Shown: one piece after another, positions 46,214 to 53,965 of the stretch
Layout of the letters: each line of letters starts with the position of its first letter
Position numbering within the stretch: the stretch's first letter is position 1
Origin: Chryseobacterium daeguense DSM 19388
GTDB lineage: Bacteria > Bacteroidota > Bacteroidia > Flavobacteriales > Weeksellaceae
Length of the DNA: 64,000 nucleotides
Direction: 5' to 3'
Assembly: GCF_000430825.1 (NCBI RefSeq)
Contig: NZ_KE387263.1
Location: 177,151 to 241,150, forward strand
Translations under genes and position numbers: made by a program
Notes under the pieces: model-generated
Told to the model about the DNA's origin: nothing
The model's database searches: none
Seen by the model: the letters and a program-made list of their open reading frames with translations, nothing else

Positions 46214-46229
46214 CGTGATCTACATCACG
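46214..46229 (+). promoter_or_regulatory. Crp/Fnr-type operator
   Basis: CGTGAT-CTAC-ATCACG is a perfect palindrome and contains GTGA-N6-TCAC, the core of the Crp/Fnr consensus. Its centre is about 41 bases before the transcription start predicted from the -7 box at 46252, the position of a class II activator site. Confidence 0.65.
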
Positions 46230-46251
46230 TAATATTCCTCTCCGTTCCACT

Positions 46252-46259
46252 GAACTTTG
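46252..46259 (+). promoter_or_regulatory. -7 promoter box of the YceI operon
   Basis: GAACTTTG matches TAnnTTTG at seven of eight informative and spacer positions, missing the first T. The weak box and absent -33 element agree with a need for an activator bound at the palindrome upstream. Confidence 0.5.
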
Positions 46260-46283
46260 TGTCATAATTTAAACCCTATAAAA

Positions 46284-46817
46284 ATGGACACAAAAAATTT
46301 TAAAGTAAACAATGCAAACAGCATTATAGAATGGACCGGAAGAAAAGTAACCGGCACACACAACGGAACTATTGCCGTAAAAGAAGGAAATTTCACTTTT
46401 GAAGAGAGTAAGCTTGCATCAGGAAAATTTATCATCGATACAAAATCTATTAAAATCCTTGACATTGAGGATGCTGAAACCAATGCACAGTTCGCGGGGC
46501 ATCTGGCATCGGCTGATTTCTTTAATTCTGACCATTTTCCAGAAGCAATTTTTGAAATTATCCATGCAGAACCTGGTGATAGTAACCTGTATAACGTAAC
46601 CGGAAATCTAAGCATTAAAGGAATAACCCATCAGACACAAACAGCCTTACAGATTGTAATGACCGGCAACATCGCCATTATCGATAGTAAAATTGTAGTT
46701 GACAGAACGAAATTCGATATTAAATTCAGATCTGGAAATTTCTTCACCAATCTCGGCGATACTTTGATCTACAACAATTTCGACTTAAATGTACATCTTG
46801 TTGCACAAGCCATTTAA
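46284..46817 (+). CDS. YceI family protein (cytosolic form)
   Basis: The 177-residue YceI domain lacks a signal peptide. The start at 46284 (MDTKNFKVNN) is chosen because the nine upstream codons lack homology. Visible family features are SIIEWTGRKVTGTHNGTIAV, FAGHLASADFFNSDHFPEAIFE and LSIKGITHQTQTALQIV. YceI proteins bind lipophilic molecules such as isoprenoid quinones. It is the first gene of a five-gene run with tautomerase, SDR, NTF2-like and nitronate monooxygenase genes, preceded by a Crp/Fnr-type box. Confidence 0.88.
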   Translation: MDTKNFKVNNANSIIEWTGRKVTGTHNGTIAVKEGNFTFEESKLASGKFIIDTKSIKILDIEDAETNAQFAGHLASADFFNSDHFPEAIFEIIHAEPGDSNLYNVTGNLSIKGITHQTQTALQIVMTGNIAIIDSKIVVDRTKFDIKFRSGNFFTNLGDTLIYNNFDLNVHLVAQAI

Positions 46818-46850
46818 TTCAAATTTAATTTAACTTTCAAAATTTACATC

Positions 46851-47069
46851 ATGCCATTCATTAAAATAGATGTTTTGCGCGAGGATATTGATCGCAATAA
46901 AAAACAACAGTTAATAAGAAAAATCAGTGAAGCCGTTACTGAAGTTTTAAACAAAGATCCGCATCTTACTCACATCGTAATCAATGAAATCGAAGATGAT
47001 AACTGGGGATATGCTGGCGAACAGGTTTCTGTATTGAAAGAACAGGGATTTTCAACCTCAAAAAAATAA
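46851..47069 (+). CDS. 4-oxalocrotonate tautomerase family protein
   Basis: This 72-residue protein has the catalytic proline directly after the initiator Met (MPFIKIDVL), followed by NKKQQLIRKISEAVTEVL and LTHIVINEIEDDNWGYAGE, typical of 4-OT family enzymes with the WG segment. Family members tautomerise enols in aromatic degradation or act on other small electrophiles. It is the second gene of the YceI operon, 33 bases after YceI and 3 bases before the SDR gene. Confidence 0.9.
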   Translation: MPFIKIDVLREDIDRNKKQQLIRKISEAVTEVLNKDPHLTHIVINEIEDDNWGYAGEQVSVLKEQGFSTSKK

Positions 47070-47072
47070 GCC

Positions 47073-47803
47073 ATGAAAAAGCAAACCGTAATTGTTACCG
47101 GAGCATCATCCGGGATCGGCCTAGAAATTGCCCGCTATTTCCTGGAAAAAGGAGATAACGTGATTATTAATTCACAAACAGAATCAAAATTAAAAGAAGT
47201 TTTTAATGAGCTTGGTGCAGGAGAAAATCTTGCGATGGTTGCAGGAAATGTTTCAGACAAAACAACCGGCGAGCAACTGGTAAAAACAGCCCTCGAAAAA
47301 TTCGGTTCGTGGATATCCTTATCAATAACGCCGGAATCTATGAAAACAAAGCTTTTCTGGAGGTTACAGAAGATTATTTGGATCGGTTTTTAAACACCAA
47401 TTTCAAAGGAACATTTTTCACCACACAAGCTGTTATTCCTCAAATGCTGAAGCAAAAAGACGGTGTAATCATCAATGTAGGAACACCGCTTGTTAACCAT
47501 GCCATTGCACAGTCACCATCTACCGCTCCAGTTTCCAGCAAAGGTGCTATTCATGCACTGACACTGCAGCTTGCGGCAGAATTCGGAAGAGGGAATATCC
47601 GTGTAAACACTGTGGCACCAGGGCTGATAAGAACACCCATGCACGGGGCTGATCTTGATAAAAATGCCGGAATCCACCTGATTAATCGTATTGGGGAACC
47701 GGAAGAGGTAGCTCAAATGGTCTATGCTATTGCTAAAAATACATTCATTTCTGGTGCCATCATTAATGTGGATGGTGGAATGGGTGCCGGACATCACTTA
47801 TAA
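47073..47803 (+). pseudogene. SDR family oxidoreductase gene with a frameshift
   Basis: The 5' frame encodes the Rossmann start (VTGASSGIGLEIARYFLEKGD), stopping its homology at TALEKFGS near 47308. The 3' frame continues with VDILINNAGIY, GTFFTTQAVIP, a catalytic region reading PSTAPVSSKGAIHALTLQ and INVDGGMGAGHHL. One missing base in GGTTCG (about 47305) explains the break. The usual YxxxK tyrosine position reads APVSSK, so the catalytic Tyr seems lost as well. The product is likely inactive unless the break is an error. Confidence 0.75.
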
Positions 47804-47804
47804 T

Positions 47805-48248
47805 ATGAAAAATTTATTAATCATTGTATGGCTGCTTATCTTCCCGGTAAGCAGTCATGTACAAAAAAATACAGTCATGGAACGGGATATAACTGAAATT
47901 AAAAATATTATAGAAAACTATTATTTTAAAGGTATTTTTGAAGGCAACACCGATTTACTTAGAAAAGCTTTCCACAAGGATGCTCTGCTTTTTGGGGACA
48001 TAAAAGGAGTTCCTTATTTCAAAACTGCAGAACAGTATATTGAAGGGGTGGGAAGCCGGGTAAGTCCTGAAAAATCAGGGAAACCTTTTGAATCAAAAAT
48101 AATTTCCATTGATGCCGTTAACTCAATTGCCACCGCAAAATTAAACGTCAGAATGTATGATTTCAATTACTTTAATTTTATAACTTTCAATAAAATAAAC
48201 GGCGAATGGCTTATCATCAATAAAACATTAACCGATGTGGAACTTTAA
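47805..48248 (+). CDS. Secreted NTF2-like (lumazine-binding type) protein
   Basis: The 147-residue protein starts at 47805, one base after the SDR stop, with signal peptide MKNLLIIVWLLIFPVSSHVQ. The mature part is a cone-shaped NTF2-like fold (EIKNIIENYYFKGIFEGNTDLLRKAFHKDALLFG; NSIATAKLNVRMYDF; FNKINGEWLIINKTL). Such proteins are common small putative binding or enzyme domains; function is unknown. It is the fourth gene of the YceI operon. Confidence 0.8.
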   Translation: MKNLLIIVWLLIFPVSSHVQKNTVMERDITEIKNIIENYYFKGIFEGNTDLLRKAFHKDALLFGDIKGVPYFKTAEQYIEGVGSRVSPEKSGKPFESKIISIDAVNSIATAKLNVRMYDFNYFNFITFNKINGEWLIINKTLTDVEL

Positions 48249-48281
48249 CCGCATCTTTTTACATCAAAAATCAACAAAATC

Positions 48282-49355
48282 ATGTGGAACAAAAATAGAA
48301 TTACAAAATTACTGGGGATTGAATATCCCATTATGCAGGGCCCTTTCAGAGGTGGTTTATCTACGGTTGAGCTTACAACTACGGTTAGTAATCTCGGTGG
48401 TTTGGGCGGATTCGGGGCTTACACTTTATCGCCTCAGGAAATTTATGATATCCATCAACAGATACAGTCAAAAACCGACAAGCCTTACAACCTTAACCTT
48501 TGGGTAAATGACCATGACATCATCGATGAAGAGCAAACGCAAAAGCAATATGACACAGCTGTTGAGACTTTTAAGCCTTATTTTGACCTTTTAAATACTG
48601 AAGTTCCTGCCCTACCACCCTCTTTTGAATCAAGATTTCAGAATCAGCTGCAGGTTGTTTTTGATATTAAGCCAAAAGTTTTCAGCTTTATGTTTGGTTT
48701 ATTAGATCAGAATATAATTGAAGACTTTCACAGTCAGGGAACCGTTGTTTTTGGGAATGCCACCACGCTGGATGAAGCCATTGCACTGGAAAAAATCGGT
48801 ATAGACGTCATTGTAGCTTCCGGTTTTGAAAGTGGCGGACACCGGCCTTCATTCCTCGATAAATCTGAACTTTCTACAACTGGAACATTTGCATTAATTC
48901 AATTAATTAAAGATAAAGTTAAAATTCCTGTTATTGCAGCAGGTGGAATTGCCAACGGCCGCTGAATTGCCGCTGCTTTTACCTTAGGAGCCGAAGCAGT
49001 ACAAATCGGGACTGCATTTTTAGCGACTGAAGAATCCGGCGCACTGCCTGTTCACAAAGAATTCCTGTTCTCCGACGCAGCAAAATACACTACTCTTTCC
49101 AGAGCTTACACCGGGAGATTAGGACGCGGAATTACCACAGAAATTACGAGAAATGTTCTGGCTGCAACTGATAAAACCTTACCATTTCCTTTACAGACAA
49201 ATTTTATGGGAGCCTTGAGAAAAGCCGCTCTGGAACAGCAAAAACATGAATTGGTTTTCTTCTGGTCCGGACAGATAGCCCCGATTTTAAAGCATAAAAA
49301 AGCTTCCGTTTTAATGAAATCATTAATAGATGAAGCGAATGAACTGATGGGTTGA
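48282..49355 (+). pseudogene. NAD(P)H-dependent nitronate monooxygenase gene with an in-frame TGA
   Basis: The first 227 codons encode an FMN-binding TIM barrel of the 2-nitropropane dioxygenase family (LLGIEYPIMQGPFRGG; VIVASGFESGGHRP; VIAAGGIANGR). A TGA at 48963-48965 interrupts it. The same frame then continues without a break (IAAAFTLGAEAVQIGTAFLA; AYTGRLGRGITTE) to the stop at 49353-49355. In relatives the TGA position is usually glycine (GGA), so one G-to-T change is enough. Without the FMN-phosphate half the protein cannot work. It is the last gene of the operon. Confidence 0.8.
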
Positions 49356-49399
49356 GTTGCCGGAAGATGGATACCCTCCGTCTTCCCTTCCTCCCGCTT

Positions 49400-50758
49400 T
49401 TACACCGTCATCCCGATATCGATTCCTTTTATTTTTCTGTACAGATCCGTCGCAAAATTGTCCGTCATTCCCGAAACAAAATCAATGACACCAAGAACTT
49501 TCTGATAATCCGTACCTTCTTCATACACAAACTGTTGCGGAAGAAGCTTCAGGGCCATTTTATCATAAGACTTTCTTTCATCTTTTGATTTTAAAATTGA
49601 CGGAATGAAATGATCCAGCAGCTCATACATTACATTGTAGCCGGCATTTTCTATTTCTACCACCGCTTTATGATTGTAGATTTTTGCTATGGAAAATTTT
49701 TCAATTTCCTTTAAAGAATCATTTTCAGATTTATAGACATCAAGCAGGGCTTTATCAAGATTTCCTGCAAGAATCATTTCAAAGTTTTGTTTATAAATTT
49801 CAATGGATTTATTGATTAAAGCATTGATAACTTTTGCCCTTAAATAAGAAATTTTTTCATTTTCATTTCCTATGGATGTCAGCTTATCTTTAACCCTTTT
49901 AATATCATCCGTTTCAGATTTCACCAGTTCAAAGAAAAGATTTTCGCAGTCTGAAGTTGATACAATCCCCAGTCTGTGAGCATCTTCCATATCAATAATA
50001 TTGTAGCAGATATCATCCGCGGCTTCCACCAGCCAGACAAAAGGGTGTCTTTTGAAAATATGAGGCTCTTCGTTTTCTGAAATTAAGTTTGTTCCTTTTG
50101 CTATTTGAAGAAAAATATCCTTTTCATTTTGAAAAAAACCGAATTTCTTTCTGTGCAGTACTTTCTTATCTCTTGCAATGGCTTCACAGGGATATTTTGC
50201 GATGCTTGCCAGCGTTGAAAACGTTAGCTGAACTCCTCCCGCATCTTTACCCTGCTGCTGCTGAGCCAAAACCCGGATGGCATTGGCATTTCCTTCAAAA
50301 TTTACGAGATCCGCCCATTCTTTTTCATTGAATTTCGGCTTAAGATCAGATTCATTTCTCTCAAAATAGCTGGCAATAGCATCTTCACCAGAGTGCCCGA
50401 ATGCAGGATTCCCGACATCGTGGCACAAACATGCCGCAGCAATCACATTCCCTAAATTAAGAAGATAAAAATTCCTGGAATCTTCCGTTAAATCATTTCT
50501 AAACTGATCATGAATATATTCCCCGATAACACTTCCCAAACTCCTTCCCACAGAAGAAACTTCGAGCGAATGCGTTAAACGGTTATGTACAAAAACACTT
50601 CCCGGAAGCGGAAAAACCTGCGTTTTATTTTGCAGCCTCCTGAATGCAGAAGAAAAAATAATTCTGTCAAAATCCCTTTGAAAATCCGTTCTTGAAGCTT
50701 TTGTATGTGGATTGTTTCCTGTACGCTGATTAGTATAAATCTGATTTAAATTCATCAT
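49400..50758 (-). CDS. dgt: dNTP triphosphohydrolase (dGTPase family)
   Basis: The 452-residue HD-domain enzyme has RTDFQRDFDRIIFSSAFRRLQNKTQVFP at the N-terminus, the metal-binding H in RLTHSLEVSSVGRS and the HD pair in CLCHDVGNPAFGHSGE, plus WLVEAADDICYNIIDMEDAHRLG. It hydrolyses dGTP or other dNTPs to nucleoside and triphosphate and so limits the dNTP pool. The length is normal for the bacterial dGTPase family. It is convergent with the YceI operon. Confidence 0.92.
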   Translation of the reverse strand: MMNLNQIYTNQRTGNNPHTKASRTDFQRDFDRIIFSSAFRRLQNKTQVFPLPGSVFVHNRLTHSLEVSSVGRSLGSVIGEYIHDQFRNDLTEDSRNFYLLNLGNVIAAACLCHDVGNPAFGHSGEDAIASYFERNESDLKPKFNEKEWADLVNFEGNANAIRVLAQQQQGKDAGGVQLTFSTLASIAKYPCEAIARDKKVLHRKKFGFFQNEKDIFLQIAKGTNLISENEEPHIFKRHPFVWLVEAADDICYNIIDMEDAHRLGIVSTSDCENLFFELVKSETDDIKRVKDKLTSIGNENEKISYLRAKVINALINKSIEIYKQNFEMILAGNLDKALLDVYKSENDSLKEIEKFSIAKIYNHKAVVEIENAGYNVMYELLDHFIPSILKSKDERKSYDKMALKLLPQQFVYEEGTDYQKVLGVIDFVSGMTDNFATDLYRKIKGIDIGMTV

Positions 50759-50915
50759 TTTTCAAAATTACTTTAAATTTTATTTTTTATGAACTAATCG
50801 GATGTTTTTTTCTAAAAAATTCCGGTTTTCCCTCCTTTTATTTCCGTAAAAATACCTGAAACTTTCATTACGGTTTAGGCTACATTTGATTCACTAATAA
50901 TCAAAAAACAAAATC

Positions 50916-51458
50916 ATGCCTGAACTATTACAGCAAATATTGGGAAGTACTATTGTCACAGCTTTTTTTACGGCAGTCATTGCTTACTTTTTCAGCAGGA
51001 AAACAGAAAATCAGAATGCTGTGATAAGAAGAGAATTCGAAGCACTGTCAAAGAAAGATAACTCCTATTTTGAGTGGCGAAAAAATACGGTAGAACTGCT
51101 GGGACAGGTTTACCTCCATCTGAACCGGCTGAAAGATGCTTTTAAAAATAAATATTCGAAAATTAATGAATATGACCCGTTTTATGAAGATGAAATTATT
51201 TACAGTTCGAATAAGCATATACGTGATCTGCTCATCAATAACGGACACTTTTTACCACCCGAATTATTAGATGAAGCCACGAAACTGATTGAGCATTTTG
51301 ATATCTGGTTAAATAAATACCATCAATTAAGGATTTTACAGAAAGACATGCAATCAAAGCAGATTTATGTAGGGCCGGATGGATTTCGTTTTCCTGAAAA
51401 TGCAGAGAAAATGTTCAAAGAGAAATATATTGAGATGTTTAATGATTTACATAAATAA
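50916..51458 (+). CDS. Uncharacterised membrane-anchored helical protein
   Basis: The 180-residue protein has one N-terminal membrane segment (residues 8-25, GSTIVTAFFTAVIAYFF). A long charged helical region follows (AVIRREFEALSKKDNSYFEW; LLGQVYLHLNRLKDAFKNK) with several Tyr/Phe. I do not recognise a family. The end, by position, is followed 64 bases later by the Fpg/Nei gene on the same strand, so co-transcription is possible. Confidence 0.7.
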   Translation: MPELLQQILGSTIVTAFFTAVIAYFFSRKTENQNAVIRREFEALSKKDNSYFEWRKNTVELLGQVYLHLNRLKDAFKNKYSKINEYDPFYEDEIIYSSNKHIRDLLINNGHFLPPELLDEATKLIEHFDIWLNKYHQLRILQKDMQSKQIYVGPDGFRFPENAEKMFKEKYIEMFNDLHK

Positions 51459-51522
51459 TTTGAAGGCGTTTCAAAACTTTCGATGGCAGAATTGTTGTTA
51501 TTTAAATCTTAAAATTAAAATC

Positions 51523-52257
51523 ATGCCTGAAGGACCATCCATTATATTAATGAAAGAAAGTCTGCAAAAGTTTGCAGGAAAAAAAGTAACCGAAGCGCAC
51601 GGAAATGCAAAAATTGATAAGGAAATTCTGGAAGGAAAAATTTTAAGGGAAATCCGGACTTTTGGAAAGCAGACTTATCTGGTTTTTGATGATATTGCCG
51701 TGAGAATTCATCTGCTGATGTTCGGGTCTCACAGTATTGATGAGCAGACAAAACCGGATCGTCAACTGCGGTTATCACTTTTATTTAAGGAGGGAGGAAT
51801 GTATTTTTACACGTGCCATGTAAAGCTTGTGGATCATGAGTTTTTATCAAAAATTGATTGGGAAGCTGATGTCATGAGTAATGAATGGAATCCCAAGAAA
51901 ACAGAAAATAAGTTAAAATCTCACCCCGAGATGATGGTTTGTGATGCCTTAATGGATCAGGATATTTTTTCGGGAGTTGGTAATATTATAAAGAATGAAG
52001 TTCTGTTCAGGATTGGAGTGCAGCCGGAAAGTCTCGTCGGAAATATGTCTGCAAAAAAGATTAAAGAACTAATTGCTGAAGCGCGAAACTACAGCTTTGA
52101 TTTCCTGAAATGGAAACGCGAATTTACTCTGAAAAAACACTGGCTGGCCCATACTAAAAAAATCTGCCCGATTTGCGGTCAAAAACTGATTAAAAAACAG
52201 ACAGGGATGGGGAAAAGAAGAAGTTTCTACTGTGAAAAAGATCAAAAGCTTTATTAA
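51523..52257 (+). CDS. Fpg/Nei family DNA glycosylase (endonuclease VIII-like)
   Basis: The 244-residue protein starts with the catalytic MPEGPS (Pro2 nucleophile, Glu3); the ORF extends 48 codons upstream but Pro2 must follow the start. H2TH helices are near 130-190 (GVGNIIKNEVLFRIGVQPES). A C-terminal zinc-finger region reads CPICGQKLIKKQ then RRSFYCEKDQ, where the usual fourth cysteine is aspartate. It removes oxidised bases and nicks the site. It probably overlaps transcription with the preceding gene. Confidence 0.88.
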   Translation: MPEGPSIILMKESLQKFAGKKVTEAHGNAKIDKEILEGKILREIRTFGKQTYLVFDDIAVRIHLLMFGSHSIDEQTKPDRQLRLSLLFKEGGMYFYTCHVKLVDHEFLSKIDWEADVMSNEWNPKKTENKLKSHPEMMVCDALMDQDIFSGVGNIIKNEVLFRIGVQPESLVGNMSAKKIKELIAEARNYSFDFLKWKREFTLKKHWLAHTKKICPICGQKLIKKQTGMGKRRSFYCEKDQKLY

Positions 52258-52553
52258 AATTTGGGATTAAACAATCTTGATTAATCTGATTAAAATATTT
52301 TGTATCATCATTTAAAACAAGTTTCAAAAACTTATAAAAAAAATAAATCACTTTTTCCAACAGCAATAAGTTTTACTATAAAAACCAAAATCCCGTAAAA
52401 TTTTATCTGCTATACTATCTTTTTAAGTTTTAATTACAATAAAAAAAGAAAATAGCTATATCTTATTTTTATCACAATTAGCTGATTTACAATAATATAT
52501 AAATTTAATGGCATGCATTTTGAAATTACTAATGTACACAAAAATGAAAAAAA

Positions 52554-52643
52554 ATGATAGCATGTACATTACTAACAACGTGCCTTGTAATCGGAGCATA
52601 TCTGTATGCGAAAAGTTCTGAAAAGGCAAAGACTAAGAAATAA
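52554..52643 (+). CDS. Putative 29-residue membrane peptide
   Basis: ATG to TAA encodes a hydrophobic stretch (ACTLLTTCLVIGAYLYA) followed by a basic tail (KSSEKAKTKK). It is too short for normal gene finding. It is followed 10 bases later by a terminator-like hairpin, which supports a transcribed unit. It lies in a 1.1-kb AT-rich gap without other genes; upstream (52258-52553) I see nothing. Confidence 0.35.
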   Translation: MIACTLLTTCLVIGAYLYAKSSEKAKTKK

Positions 52644-52652
52644 TCCCAACAA

Positions 52653-52672
52653 AACTTCCGCTTATCGGAGTT
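52653..52672 (+). terminator. Terminator after the 29-residue ORF
   Basis: AACTTCCG/CGGAGTT with one bulged base, followed by seven T residues. The remaining sequence to 52961 is AT-rich and shows no recognisable feature. Confidence 0.6.
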
Positions 52673-52961
52673 TTTTTATTTTGAAAATAAAAATAATTCA
52701 TTTTAAAGAGAATTTTATAGTACAATTTTCTAGCAAAATTTATACAAGCATATAGTTTTATGCTTTTCATTGTAATCTTTTTGTTTTTATCAAGTTGAAA
52801 ATAGAAATAATGGAAGCATTAGCAGATCAATAATTATTTATGAATAATATAATAAATGTATTAATATTTTCATAAAAGTATATTAAATTATTGTAAACTA
52901 AAATCTAATTATTTCTCAATAAACAACACATAACTAACTGATAAACATCATTATTATTTAA

Positions 52962-52992
52962 TTTGACACTTCAAATTATTGTCGTAATATTG
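52962..52992 (+). promoter_or_regulatory. Promoter of the 26-residue ORF
   Basis: TTTG (52962-52965), exactly 19 bases, then TAATATTG (52985-52992), one mismatch from TAnnTTTG. This is one of the best complete Bacteroidota promoters in the window. Confidence 0.65.
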
Positions 52993-53040
52993 CAGTATAG
53001 AATTAACAAAAAAAAGTCAAATAATTAAAAATAAAACAAA

Positions 53041-53121
53041 ATGATCACTTACATCGGAATTGCAACATGTTTAGTAGTTTTTGCTTCTTATTTCACAACA
53101 GTTAGAAAAGAAAATAATTAA
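53041..53121 (+). CDS. Putative 26-residue membrane peptide
   Basis: ATG to TAA encodes MITYIGIATCLVVFASYFTT and a short charged tail (VRKENN), a single membrane span. It has a strong promoter 49 bases upstream and a terminator at 53251. The transcript of about 270 bases could instead be a small RNA with an incidental ORF. No family is recognised. Confidence 0.45.
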   Translation: MITYIGIATCLVVFASYFTTVRKENN

Positions 53122-53250
53122 TTTCGAAAACAAAAACTAAATCACGAAATACTCATAAAACATTTTTTTGTTTTAAAATTTCAATCTTCGGGTTGATCTT
53201 ACTTTAGGAAATATTTTTTCATAGCGAATTTTCAATTATAATTAAGCCCA

Positions 53251-53272
53251 AAGCCAGACATTGCGTCTGGCT
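53251..53272 (+). terminator. Terminator of the 26-residue ORF transcript
   Basis: The stem AAGCCAGAC/GTCTGGCTT has a 4-base loop and is followed by TTTTTATTTT. Confidence 0.8.
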
Positions 53273-53342
53273 TTTTTATTTTACGTTGTAGAAAATTAAT
53301 TAAAATGTTAATTTTTTGTTAAAATTAGAATTCATGATATAT

Positions 53343-53361
53343 TAGTTAGGAATCCTAACTA
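53343..53361 (+). promoter_or_regulatory. Palindromic operator, probably for the MarR regulator
   Basis: TAGTTAGGA-A-TCCTAACTA is a perfect 19-base palindrome placed just upstream of, and touching, the -7 box of the thioredoxin-like gene. A regulator bound here would block the promoter. The half-site TAGTTAGGA recurs at 53647 before the DUF2024-MarR pair. Confidence 0.65.
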
Positions 53362-53367
53362 TATTTG
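53360..53367 (+). promoter_or_regulatory. -7 promoter box of the thioredoxin-like gene
   Basis: TATATTTG matches TAnnTTTG, 29 bases before the ATG at 53397. The palindrome occupies the spacer between the -33 and -7 positions. Confidence 0.6.
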
Positions 53368-53396
53368 CAATAGAATTTTAATTTAAACTTTAAACA

Positions 53397-53630
53397 ATGA
53401 AAAAAACAGTTTTTTATCACGCGGGATGTCCCGTTTGTATCAGCGCAGAACACGATATCATTGATTTGATAGGTGCAGAAAATGTAGAAATTGTGCACTT
53501 TGGACAAGACAAAAACAGGATCTATGAAGCCGAAAAAGCCGGTGTTAAGTCAGTTCCGGCATTAGTAACGCCGAATGGAAATGTTCTTCACATCAATTTT
53601 GGAGCTTCCATGGAAGACGTAAAAGGATAA
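53397..53630 (+). CDS. Small thioredoxin-like protein
   Basis: The 77-residue protein has the redox motif HAGCPVC (CPVC near residues 11-14), strand-helix order as in glutaredoxin/thioredoxin folds, a cis-proline-like VKSVPALVTPNG and no signal peptide. It is shorter than usual thioredoxins. It is likely a cytosolic disulfide exchange protein. It is controlled by the palindromic operator and is first in the MarR-linked cluster. Confidence 0.82.
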   Translation: MKKTVFYHAGCPVCISAEHDIIDLIGAENVEIVHFGQDKNRIYEAEKAGVKSVPALVTPNGNVLHINFGASMEDVKG

Positions 53631-53635
53631 AAAAA

Positions 53636-53667
53636 TTTGCTTCACATAGTTAGGACTACTACCTTTG
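53636..53667 (+). promoter_or_regulatory. Second MarR-cluster promoter with operator half-site
   Basis: TTTG (53636-53639), 20 bases, then TACCTTTG (53660-53667). The spacer holds TAGTTAGGA (53647-53655), identical to one half of the palindrome at 53343; the other half is degenerate. The flanks TGCTTCACA and TGTGAAGCA can also pair as a hairpin, so it might terminate the previous gene. Confidence 0.55.
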
Positions 53668-53701
53668 TGAAGCATTTTTATTAACACTTAAAATTTTTAA
53701 A

Positions 53702-53965
53702 ATGCAGGTAGCAGTTTGGGACACTTATGTCACAAAAAAAGACGGATCAGTAATGCATTTCGATATTATTGCTCCAAAAGAAATTACTGATACAGCCGTA
53801 ATTTACAGTTACGGAAGAGATTATTTAACAGGCAAAGGGCAGGAAAGCCAGGAACTTAGCTCAAAAGAATGCATTTTCTGTCATATAGAAACAGTTCTGC
53901 CACAATGTGAAGCCGAAATTCATAAAAAAGGCTATACCATTATAGAAATGGAAAATTGTAATTGA
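53702..53965 (+). CDS. DUF2024 family protein
   Basis: The 87-residue protein has the DUF2024 pattern: MQVAVWDTYVTKKDGSVMHFDIIAP at the start and SSKECIFCHIE near residues 59-69, with CxxC and a further Cys at PQCEAE. The fold is known structurally in this family but the function is not. The cysteines suggest metal binding or redox activity, in line with the thioredoxin-like neighbour. Its stop codon overlaps the ATG of the MarR gene (TGATG). Confidence 0.85.
   Translation: MQVAVWDTYVTKKDGSVMHFDIIAPKEITDTAVIYSYGRDYLTGKGQESQELSSKECIFCHIETVLPQCEAEIHKKGYTIIEMENCN

Noticed and set aside
48963..48965. TGA as selenocysteine or recoded codon
   Set aside because: No SECIS-like hairpin was seen, relatives have glycine there, and TGA is a normal stop elsewhere in the window (for example at 53963).
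53640..53676. The TGCTTCACA/TGTGAAGCA pair purely as a terminator
   Set aside because: The loop is long (about 20 bases) and contains a good -7 box and the operator half-site, so a promoter role is at least as likely; kept as regulatory.
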